Of a stretch of 64,000 nt of DNA, positions 12,868 to 22,849 are shown one piece after another; the stretch's first letter is position 1; each line of letters begins with the position of its first letter. Where the stretch lies: NCBI GenBank assembly GCA_025345505.1, contig JANVCC010000077.1, positions 6,653,494-6,717,493 of the forward strand, in the 5' to 3' direction. The DNA is from Todiramphus chloris collaris. Lineage: Eukaryota; Chordata; Aves; Coraciiformes; Alcedinidae. Under the pieces are notes generated by a model. The model had not been told where the DNA came from. It saw nothing but the letters and a program-made list of their open reading frames with translations, and searched no databases. The position numbers and the translations under genes are program-made.

Positions 12868-13154
12868 GCATATGACATAATGGTCCAACTGTCTTGTAGG
12901 TTTTTGGCATTTAATATTCTTATTTGGATTGGTCAGTTCCATCTTTTTCATTGTAAAAAATCATTTTGTCATTCCCTTTTTTCTTTGTCATTGTAGTATT
13001 GGTGCACTCTGTTGGAAAGTTTTAGTCCTATACCCATATTATTATATGTTAGTTTTCCTGGTCCATGTCAGCTTTAAAACTGATTGTATTGTGAAAGCCT
13101 ATTTGCTTTCAGTACAAATAAAAATAAATCATTTTGTTTGATTTCTTCTGATAG
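12292..13154 (+). other. NHLRC2: NHLRC2 GC-AG intron, 863 bp
   Basis: The donor is ATG|GCAAGT and the acceptor is TTCTTCTGATAG. GCAAGT fits U1 at all other positions, as is usual for the rare GC-AG class. The intron also holds a compound (TA)n(CA)n microsatellite at 12836-12867. Confidence 0.85.
12836..12867 (+). repeat. (TA)n(CA)n compound microsatellite
   Basis: About ten TA units run directly into about five and a half CA units within the GC-AG intron of NHLRC2. A complementary (TG)n(TA)n array lies at 15785-15844. Confidence 0.9.
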
Positions 13155-13380
13155 TTGCCTATCCTGAATCCAGAAGTATGCGATGTTCCAGATAACCTGC
13201 CTCCGCAGAAGGATAAAATAACAAACCTTCCCAAACTGCCTAAATCTGCACCAAATGTTCAACTTCCTTCACTAACTGTAGCTCCTGGCCAGACAATTCA
13301 GTTTTTATTAAAGTTGACTCTTCCTCCAGATTCAAAACTAAATGAAGAAGCACCCAATTCCTGGTTTATCACAGCAGAAG
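13155..13380 (+). CDS. NHLRC2: NHLRC2 coding exon (propeller to C-terminal domain linker)
   Basis: This 226-bp exon encodes LPILNPEVCDVPDNLPPQ, then LPKLPKSAPNVQLPSL, then VAPGQTIQFLLKLTLPP and NSWFITAEG. It leaves the propeller and starts the C-terminal beta-sandwich-like domain. The LPKLPKSAP motif is shared with mammalian NHLRC2; the segment before it is much less conserved. It starts in phase 0 after a TAG acceptor and ends in phase 1 before GTAAAG. The frame would run unspliced to a stop at 13422-13424, so the ORF here slightly overruns the exon. Confidence 0.94.
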
Positions 13381-14831
13381 GTAAAGTGCCTGTGTTGTTT
13401 TATCAGTTGAACAGGAGTATTTAAGATGCAAGGTGGGTTATATCATGACATGCCTGCAATGCAAGGGATCTCAGTCTGATGAATCAAAATGTCCCTCCCA
13501 GTCCTGGGGTTCCATCTGACCTTATGATGTGATGCATGTTATTTAGAGTTGATGTATTTAACAGCTGGAGTGTTAGAGAGATCAAAAAGAAAAAGAAAAA
13601 ACAACAAAAAAAGCCCAACAAACACTTGATAGGCTGCTTTTGTGCTTGAATAAATACATACTGCTTTATTAATTTTTTTAAACTTCCTTGGAACAAGCTG
13701 CCAGTGAAGCCTTGTAGAGCTCCTGATCCCCCTTAGATGCTTGTCCTCTGCACTCAGTCTCTATGAACAGCTTATCCCAGCCCTATTGTCTGTTTCTGAT
13801 AGGAAGCCCACTATGAAGCTGAAGCATATTCTTCAAAGAGACTTTTTTTATTTTTTACTTTCTCTTGCAAAAAATATTTGAGGTAAATTTCTACCTAACA
13901 ACCTTTATTATATTTCGTATTTCCATATTTCTGCTCTTAAAAGCAGACAACAAATACTGTACTGGCACAGCAATTTATCTACCTCATGATTTAACGTAGC
14001 CTCGGTTTGTGCTTTTGGAGTACAAACAGACTATTTCCAGAAGAGCCGGCACACTTCTTGGCCAACAGAATCTCCCAGTATTATTAAAGTAAAGATATAC
14101 GTGATAGCTTCAGGGCTTGGTAAAATTGGAGAATGTGAGCAACCTAAACTCAACAAGTCATTTCAAGCCTATAAATTCTAGAGCCAACTTTTAAGTATTT
14201 TCTGAAAAATGCCAAAAAGAGCACTTCATCCATCTCACAGTAAAATACCAAATACAATGCAGTGAGCTAGGTACATTTACTGTGCAGTTCATTTTTCAGT
14301 TCACATACCCCTAAACGTTCAAATGAGTATGAAACTGAAGTTCTGAACCTTGCTAAACTGCAGCAATCTGCTTGTAAAACCAACAGATCTGTTTGGAAGT
14401 GCCATAATTTACCTGCAGTTTTATGCATTTGTGACAGATACTTTACCTGAAATATTAGACCTCTGATACAGGTGTACAGCAGCCCATTAATTTCAGGAGG
14501 TTTGATTGCATATGTCACAATAAATTTCAGTATCCTCTGAAGAGCGTATATGACAAATTGGAGATCCATTGCATTTAAATAAAATGTATTGTATGTTTAC
14601 CTGTAGTTTTGAAGCAAAGCTGTGCATCCCACCATCTTTAAATTAAAGAAGCATTTGTAAATTCCTTTTCCTTATTTTTGTCTGACTGGAAAAATTGAGA
14701 AGGAAATTTCCCTGTGTGTTGCATATGGAAAGAAAGTCCGTGTTGTCTTATAGGCAAAGTTGGTGGTTTGTGTAGGTTTCAGACTTGGTGTTAAATATCC
14801 TAGTGATAAAAAACTTGTTCTTTTCTTACAG
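13381..14831 (+). other. NHLRC2: NHLRC2 last intron, 1451 bp
   Basis: The boundaries are GTAAAG and TTTTCTTACAG. The sequence is AT-rich with an A-rich patch near 13586-13613. A minus-strand ORF at 14267-14569 shows no domain. No gene or repeat family was recognised. Confidence 0.88.
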
Positions 14832-15097
14832 GTAATACCTGGTTGCTTCAAGGACAGTGTCTGTCTGGAGGAATAAAGGATCTTTCCTGTCAAACTATCA
14901 TTCCCTTTCACTTACCCAAGAGCTGTGCGTCAGCTGAAGCTATCGTGGCTATCAAAGTGTGCCTCTACTATTGCAGCACAGGTAGCAGTGCCTGTATGAT
15001 GAAAGGAATCTCATTCAGTCAGCCTTTACAGATCACTGGTACAAACCAAGGCACCTTGAGCCAGGTTGAACTGATACATGCGTTTTTAACCAACTAA
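14832..15097 (+). CDS. NHLRC2: NHLRC2 terminal coding exon
   Basis: The 266-bp coding part of the last exon completes a split Gly codon (G|GT) and encodes NTWLLQGQCLSGGIKD, then AIVAIKVCLYYCSTGSSA, then CMMKGISFSQPLQITG and a tail ending ELIHAFLTN before TAA (15095-15097). The LYYCSxxSSACMMK and FSQPLQIT segments match the C-terminal end of mammalian NHLRC2 as remembered. The tail appears a few residues longer than in human. With the other six exons the coding total is 1281 nt, a multiple of three. Confidence 0.96.
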
Positions 15098-15784
15098 CCC
15101 AAAGCCAGCTAATTTCATACTTCTATTTTATTCTCCACCATTTCTGTAGGAGAAAATATGAATAGATATCTTTTCACTGTTTTTCATTTTCCAGGAGCAG
15201 CCAAGAAATAATATACTTGGTAAAATGAAGTAGAGTTTCCTACAGCTTAACTTGAAATTTATCATCACAACCTCATTTCTTTTCATTACAGTAGCAGCAA
15301 TAATACTGTAATACTCCAGATTTGGTTGCCAAGTGTGAATATATTGGATGTATGCTATTCTAAGCAATGATCAACAATTGTTAAAATTGTTTTGAACGAG
15401 CTGATGTTACTTTGTGATGTTACTGTAAGAAGTTCTTTGCACCATATGCACCGTTAGAATAGGTAGATCATTTGGACTAACTACAAATTCCTTTTGTGCC
15501 CTTATTCAATTTTAATAGAATGTCAAAACCAATAGTTTCTTTCTCCAGGCTGTGAAAGAAGTATCTTGCTTATTTTTCTGTTTATTACACATGTATTTTG
15601 AAAATACATCTTAAACTAGGTGCAGCTCTACTTTTATGCAAACAGAGTGTTTTGCTTAATTAGATATAACTGCCTTACATGAAGAGCAGAGTTACATAGA
15701 AAAACTTCTGTGGAAAGAAATATTTAAGTTTGTACAGAAAAATTTCATGCTGATTTCTAACAAAGAATGTGCCTCTCTAATGTT

Positions 15785-15844
15785 TGTGTGTATATGCATA
15801 CGTGTGTGTGTGTGTGTGTATGTGTGTGTATATATATATATATA
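15785..15844 (+). repeat. (TG)n(TA)n compound microsatellite in the 3' UTR
   Basis: An interrupted (TG)n run passes into about eight TA units and then an A run. It is the reverse-complement arrangement of the (TA)n(CA)n array at 12836-12867 in the same gene. The ORFs on the minus strand rich in Thr-His are artefacts. Confidence 0.9.
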
Positions 15845-16306
15845 AAAAAAAAATCCACAAAACCATGCTGGAGTTTTTCTGATATGTACCACTTTACATT
15901 TTGTAGTAAGTGGTAGATAATGGTTGAATAGCAAAACTGCAAAAAGTAAATGTCAGCTATTTCAAGCAGCATGAATCACTTCCATGATTTCTCTGGAAAG
16001 ACTTGTCTGAAGACTTCTGTCTGGCAAATACATAATATTAAGAAGAATATTATACTTTTCAAGTCTGATATGGAGTCTTTAGAAGTCACTGTTATCCCCC
16101 TGATTTGTAATAATGTCCAGTGAACCAGAACTGTATATTTAATAATGGATTATTTGCATTCATTTTTAGAGGTTCTAAGCTTTTGCTAGAAAACCAATAA
16201 CCTAATCTTTGAGTAAGGTGCTTTAAAACTGTATAACAAAACTCTGCCTTTGATAGTTGTGTTCTGCAAGTTCAAATTCCTTCAATTTGCCATAGTAAGT
16301 ATCAGG

Positions 16307-16312
16307 AATAAA
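16307..16312 (+). promoter_or_regulatory. Candidate poly(A) signal AATAAA (proximal)
   Basis: This canonical hexamer lies about 1.2 kb after the NHLRC2 stop. It is followed within 15 bases by GGAGGGGGGTGTAAG, which could act as the downstream G/U element. It is the first canonical hexamer that I noticed after the stop. Confidence 0.4.
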
Positions 16313-16330
16313 GGAGGGGGGTGTAAGATA

Positions 16331-19300
16331 TTTGCTTTATCTGGAAGTTTACACAGCCCTTAAGGTGGTAATTGGGCTTGGCTCTGTGCTCTGGTCATAA
16401 GGCTCAGTTCTGAAATTAATTTGGTTTAAACTTGAAGATCTTTTTTTCACATACATTACAAAGTTGTAGTGAAAGAATTTTTGTACAGTCTTTTCTAAAA
16501 CAATTATTATTGTTCCTGACACCTGTCAGTAAATCCCCAGTATGATTTGTTGCTCTTTTCAGTCAGCCTTTAAGTAAAAATGTTGGTCATGAACCCAACA
16601 GGCTTTTGTTTTAAGGGAACCATATGGACTGGTGTGGTTTTTCCTTCCATTGAAATGCCAGTCTATCTGCAAGTTCTCTGTAGTACCAGAAATGGTTATT
16701 ATCTTACCTGTCAGCAAGGCAAGGGCTAAACTATTATTTTTCTTGTGTTTGCTTTTTTAAGCAACTTTTCTAATTTCAATGCTTCAGCTCCTTTCGGTGA
16801 GCCTGTCAATTCTCACATACCATTTTGAAGTAGAAGGCTTTGCTGCTATGTTCACAGACTGCAAATTCTATTGGAAGGATAAAGGTACAACAACTGATTT
16901 GGACATTTCTCATTTTTTTACACTCTAGTACAACTCTTTCAGAATTTTTTTCATTTGTTTAACTTTGGATAATAGCCAGGAAACCTCAGATAAGCTTCCA
17001 GCAAGCCCACAAATTTTTTTTTGCTTACTGGGGGGGGGAAAAAAACCCCAAAGAACCAAACTGTTGCCATTATCTTGAGCCCATAACTCAGCAGATGGAT
17101 TTTTTTTCTCTCGTTTTCAACTAGAATGACATTGTATTTGTCTATTTCAATTGGATGAGATCAGCAAATTCTGCCTGTATTCTGGTATTCACAAAAAACA
17201 AACAAAAAAAATCAAACAAAAAGTTTGTTTTCTTATTGACATTTTTATTTCATGTATTGCTGTAGGGGAAAGACTGTATTCCTAACTTTATTTAACTGTA
17301 GTGTGTAACGTTAAAATACAGTATTACAGATATGTTTTCTATCTAAATTCATGTATATACATGTGTGTTTAAGCGTCATATCCTTTGTATTTTCAGGTTT
17401 TGACTTTTAGTCACTGTATGTAGACACTCGGAACCACTGTAAGCTTATAGGGGGACAGTAGGTAGTAGAAAAACATAAGCATCAAGCTAAAGTCCATGAT
17501 CAAACTTTAAATGACCTTTAAATATTTAGGTGTAGACAAATTTTAAGCAATCATATTTCAAAGGGAACAGTTTCAGCTTCACTAGTGGCAAGCAGGAATA
17601 TTATCTGTTTGAACCATTTTTTCTTTTATTTTATGTCATGTCTTGCAGCAGCTGTCTGAATCTTACATGAACTAGGGGAGCTGGGGGTGACACACTATGT
17701 CTGTGCTACTATTACTCTTTATACAAAGCCTTGGAGCATTCCTTGCTACTGTACCATAATGGCTTTATGGTAAAGGAGAGGCAGAAGGTGTGATGATGCC
17801 ATCTCAAAAAGACACACAACCCACTATTTACAAAGGAAAAACTCTGTATCCCACACATCTCTTGCATCTGGTAAGCTCTAAACCCTTTTAGGCACTTACC
17901 CCTTTAGTTTGTGAGGGAGAGCTGCTTTTCCTGGCTCACCTTAGTGGGTTTCACACAGGGACACTGCTCTAGTCATTCTCCTTCAGCATCTTAGAAGCAG
18001 CTGATTTTCATTGTGCTCCAGTTCTTGCTGATGAAGTTACTGGTGTTTTTCTGCTTCTTGTGCAGTCCGTGTGTCCAATGTGATCAGCCTTTAATCATAT
18101 AGCCTAACGCTACGTTTGGTTTATCCAAGCAATAGCATACACAATCCAGGGGTCACTCCTGTTTCACTTGTGGTGTACAGACATTTGAATGTTCTGTAAT
18201 TAGAAAAACACGGCTTTTAAAATATTATGTTACTTAAGGATACTATTTCCATTGCTTCCTCCAGGGTTTACAAGATGCTTTTTTTTGTAGTAAAGCAACA
18301 ATTGTCATACATGTAACCAGCGAGGCAAAGAGAATAGCATGTACAAGCTATGGAAATTTATTTCAGTTAAGTACCAGAAAGCATCTTCAAAATATGATTC
18401 AGAAAAATAGAAAATGTTACTCCTCTGCCCAAATACTGAAGAATCAGACACACTGATGACTGCTCTTTGTATGGTAATTTAGTTTATTGAGGTTTCCTAA
18501 TATACCAGCCTGCTTAGAGTTTTTATGGGTCAGCACTCCCAGGTTTGTATCTTACAGTGGAAGTACGTAATTCAAGGCATTTTCAAAACATGTCTTTATA
18601 TTGACTTTAATCAATTTTGCATCAGACCTTAATGAAGTAGCAAATTACTATAGCAAATCTCTTAAGGAGTAGTGGTCATGGTGGTATTGCATAATGGAAA
18701 CAACTTCAGTGGCATTTGCAGTTTTTAGTTGTAGTGTTTGATTTTCTGGAACAGCTTTTGGTTTTTAATGACTACATTAATAGTTCCATGAGTTGTTTTT
18801 AGAAAATGTATTTAATTACAGTATTCTTCATTAGACTAGGAAAAAATGTGGTTTTGAAGAGGGAGCATAATGTGTTTTTAATAGTTTTTTCATATTGCTT
18901 GAATTCAGCAGTATCTTCCTGTAGCTTGTTCCCTTCTGTTGAAGGAAGGGTAGGGACGTGGACTGTGTAAACCTGCTGATGGGCACATATTTTATTTGTA
19001 GTTGATTCCTTTTTGTGCTAGATTCTCACATGTCCCTTCGGGCTTTTCTACTGGGTGCACCTCTTCATAGTTCATGTTTTGCCTGTCATGTCTTCTACTC
19101 GTAGAACGTTATGTTTGTATAATGCTGTACTACTGTGATACAAAGCAAGCACAGCCCAGATGAGTAATACATGAGAAAGTAGTTTTATAGCATCATGTAA
19201 ATGCCTTATCTGTTTAGCCTGAGAAAAGGTGCATATGGCTTCCAGTACATTGTATAGATTCTTAATGCGCTTTTTTATTATTATTCCAATGGGCAAATCT

Positions 19301-19747
19301 CGTAGCTCAAACTATGTTTTTTATGAGAACTTCAAGAAATACATATTCCTTATCTCTTGCTCAGGGGAGGAGGATGATCAAAATGAAGTGACTTTCCTTC
19401 TCGTGCAAGGGCTTGTCCTTCTGTTCCTTTGACTATTTATTTCAGCAAAGAGAGTTGTCCACAAATTCAATTGAATTTTTGATTCCTAACAAGGTTTTCT
19501 ACATACATGGAAGCCTTAAATGTCTGATTTTCTAGAGTTATGCGTGATATGTCTCTTTTAAAATGGCATATACTTTAGCAGACAATAACAGAGATTTATG
19601 TACATTCTTAAGATCTGTTCTTTTTTAAAGTCACTGTTATTCAGACTTACCTCAAAGACACATTGCAGCTAAACTCCCACAGAAGTGCGTTCATAAACTC
19701 TGTATTTCAATTCAAAAGTTGTATTCCTCATATAACGTGTGAACGGT
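16331..19747 (+). other. Possible extended NHLRC2 3' UTR or intergenic sequence
   Basis: This is AT-rich sequence without coding potential or recognised repeats. Several homopolymer runs occur (for example the G then A runs near 17031-17045). If the distal poly(A) signal at 22806 is used, this is 3' UTR; otherwise it is intergenic. Confidence 0.5.
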
Positions 19748-19761
19748 GCTGTGACACTATT

Positions 19762-19784
19762 TGTGTGTGTGTGTGTGTGTGTGT
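19762..19784 (+). repeat. (TG)n microsatellite
   Basis: About eleven TG units lie about 60 bp before the CR1 copy. Confidence 0.9.
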
Positions 19785-19847
19785 CCTCCAGCCTGCAGTT
19801 GTGCTACCTGAGGAGAATTTGCCATGCACAGCATCTTACCAGCCACA

Positions 19848-20084
19848 GAATCGCAGAATCACTCAGGTTGGAAAAGCCCCTTGGGATCATCGTGTCCAAC
19901 CATTAGCCCTACTCTACAAGTTCACCCCTAGACCACATCCCCCAACACCACATCCAAGCGATGTTTAAACACATCCAGGGATGGGGACTCAACCCCCTCC
20001 CTGGGCAGCCCATTCCAATGTGCCCAGAACTGGACACGGTACTCGAGGTGAGGCCTCACCAGTGCTGAGTACAGGGGGACAATC
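19848..20084 (-). mobile_element. CR1 LINE 3' fragment with internal deletion
   Basis: The + strand carries the reverse complement of a CR1 3' end: GAATCGCAGAATCACTCAGG, then GGATCATCGTGTCCAACC, then CACCTCC-like text and CTCCCTGGGCAGCCC. On the minus strand it encodes the end of the reverse-transcriptase protein (VESPSLDVFKHRLD and, upstream, LYSALVRPHLEY). RPHLEYxxQFWA is joined directly to HWNGLPRE; the several hundred bases normally between these parts are missing, with the junction near 20022. The 9-mer CCAGCCACA occurs immediately outside both ends (19839-19847 and 20085-20093). The copy is 5'-truncated and dead. The ORF at 19928-20122 on the minus strand is this relic. Confidence 0.9.
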
Positions 20085-20093
20085 CCAGCCACA

Positions 20094-22805
20094 AAGCCAC
20101 ATCCCAGTAACTCTCCACTCAAACCTGCCAGCTCAATTTTCCTATAATAAATTAAAATTATTAACTTGCAAAGATTTGGTATTTAGAATGACTCGTTACA
20201 GTTTTCATTGAAATCTATTTGGTAGGGATTAGAGGAGCTTCTCTGTCCCAAGCAAGGAACGTATAAGAATGGTCACAATTAGTTGAGACAGTTGAAAATG
20301 TGAGACCTGTTTGTTTGGGTTTTGTTTGTTTTTTTTTTTCAATTGAACCACCACATCTCTGTTTGTATTCTACCAGAGATAATGAATTTAGAAACAATAT
20401 TTCTAATATTTTCCATTCCATTTTGTTGATATAACCAAATTTGACTGTCGTCTTTGATCAGAAGCAGCTGTTCTGTATCTTGTAGTTTTTGTACTGTCAT
20501 GTGTAAAACCACTACTCTCGGTAAGGATTAGGTTTCATTCCCTGTTTGGCATTCAGCACACCTATGATGGAGTTTCTGAATTTGCCTTAGTTTATTTGTC
20601 ATAATATTATTAAGAGGCATTTTGGCTAGATGTTGGGGTCTATCTTTTCCTCATGTAGTTTCCCTAAGAATGAAATGGAGACAATATCTTACTACCATAG
20701 TGGGTCCAAGGAGAGTAGTTCCCTCCAGCAGCTCCTTGCCCCTACCCTGCTTGTCACAGATTGTGCTTAATTATTTCTCAGAGGGTAACACATCAAAACT
20801 GGCAACCTTGGATATAAGTTGAGGAGTGTTTGCACTGCCACAATTACTTTCTGCTCAGTGTACCTCTTTGTTGGTCCATTGCTTTCAAATATACCAGAGA
20901 ACTGTTGGTTCCAACTGCAGGCCCTAGGGCTAAGCAAAAGAATTGCAAGTATTTTTCAGGTCTTGCCTAGTTCCTTTTGAAACATCAACAATTTTGAGCT
21001 AAAGAAATCCCACTTGTAAAACTCTGTTTGGAAGTCTACCTTGATTTAATGCTCTGTACTCAACATGCCTCAGAAGAGCAATATTCCACACCGTATGTTT
21101 CCTCTTTTGACTAAGTATTTAGAAACTCAACCCATCTGTCTGTTGTCAGACTTCATAGAAAGCAAGATAACTATTCCCGATTTGATTTTTTTTTTTTTAG
21201 ATTCATGTTTTGTTGGGTTTTTTTTTTTAAATAAGAACTTATTTTTTCAGACTTTTGATTAAACTTAAATACTTTGGTTTTGAAGCACATGTTCAAGGAA
21301 TCTGTCCCAAGAGTTACCTATATCAGATAATTAGCTTCCAGATTTTAAACATTTCAAGCTTATAGTAGAGGAACAGAATTTCTAACTTTTAAATTATGAC
21401 TATTTATCTTCAAAACTGTCCAGTTTCACTTTTAAAGGAGAATTAGTGGAATTAAAACTTTCTATTCTGTAAATCATTGCCATTAACGTACCATTAATCA
21501 TTGTATCATTAAATCCTGTGGCGGATCTATGTGATTTTATAAATAATTTAATAAAGAACAAAAGGCAGTTGTAAAGCTGTTACTGGGTGAAATCCAGGTG
21601 CTCCAGGATTAGCAGCAGGTATACTTAGGGCCAGTAATTCAGCCCAGTGTGACAGAAATTCTACGTTTTCATTACATCCTGATGGCTGAAGGAAAAAATC
21701 AGTGCCTTGCATAAACATACTTGAAAGCGTATCTTCACAGAAATGCTGGAGTACTGATTGAAAGAAGGTATCTGACCTTCATGATTTGCAAGTTTCAGGG
21801 GCTTCTAATTCTACAAATTCTACTAATTCTAAAACTGTGAAGTTTTCCTTCTCCCTCACATTTTTGATTTAAGTTCAAATTAACGTGCTTTTTTTTCAAG
21901 CAACTCTTCTTACAAAGTACTTTAAAATGTCTTTTCTTCTGAAATCTGTTAACTTCTGAAACTATTGTTACCTCTTCTGTACACTTAGAACAGACTTGGC
22001 AGGGCGATTTCAAAGAGCTTGCTAAAATTGTAATTAGGTGGAAGGCAAAACATTCATTGACCTAAAAGGGTGAGAGTGATGTTTCTTGGTATTTGAGGCG
22101 GTCTTTGTTTCGGTTTTGGTTTTTTCTCCTGCCTATTCTACAGATGAGTAGAGATTCTTTAAATGGCAGGAGGTTTTGTGTAGAGGCAGCTAGGAAGGGT
22201 CAGGTTCTCACTGTGAAACCATGTTAACTTCATTTAGGTTATGGTGCTGGGGTGTCTAAAAAATCCCAGCACTATAATACTAGTGCAGAAAGTCACATAT
22301 GAGCACTTAACACCTTAATAAATGTCTCCATGTGGTGTAAGGGTAAAGATGGGGATTTGGGTTTTTTTTTTCTTCCTTGAGAACTTCTGTGTTGCTTTGT
22401 GGACATTGGAATATTGTGTCTGCTCTTTGAGATACTAAACCTTTTTTTTTTTCCATTACATGTGATGCAAAGCCTTTCAAATATCTGAAGATTTAAAAGA
22501 TGTGTTTTATATTTGTTTCTACAAAATATGTGAAGAATTAAAACTGTAGGCACTTAATCTTCAGCTGATGTAGATTGTGTAAATCCTTCGCATACAGCAT
22601 TGCCTAGTAACGTTCTTGACAGTATTCATGGATTATGATCCTTTTGAAATAAAAGGTAAATGTCCTGTAATATTATGAGAACAAATAAATACACTGTAGA
22701 AGAAACGTCAGCCTCAGCTCTCAATTCATCAAATAAACAGTGATTAAAGAATGTACTCTTTCTCCTGTGAAACCTCTTTCTCCTTGTAAAGCTTTTTCAC
22801 GGAAA
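20094..22805 (+). other. AT-rich non-coding sequence before a distal poly(A) signal
   Basis: No ORF with recognisable content and no repeat family was seen. AATAAA hexamers occur at 20146-20151 and 21550-21555, neither with a convincing G/U-rich element. Poly-T runs occur near 20330, 21190 and 22440. Confidence 0.5.
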
Positions 22806-22811
22806 AATAAA
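22806..22811 (+). promoter_or_regulatory. Candidate distal poly(A) signal AATAAA
   Basis: This hexamer is followed about 30 bases later by GGCTGGGTGTGTCTGTC, a good G/U-rich downstream element. It would give NHLRC2 a 3' UTR of about 7.7 kb. In arrangement it is the best-formed poly(A) site seen downstream of the gene. Confidence 0.4.
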
Positions 22812-22849
22812 CATTAAAAAAATTTATCTTTTCTTTCAAGGCTGGGTGT

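Larger units (their letters stand above)
15098..16330 (+). other. NHLRC2: NHLRC2 3' UTR, minimum likely extent
   Basis: Non-coding AT-rich sequence directly follows the stop codon. It contains a (TG)n(TA)n microsatellite at 15785-15844 and reaches an AATAAA at 16307 that is followed by a G/T-rich element. The UTR may continue past this point to later signals (20146, 21550 or 22806). Which is used cannot be decided from sequence alone. Confidence 0.6.
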
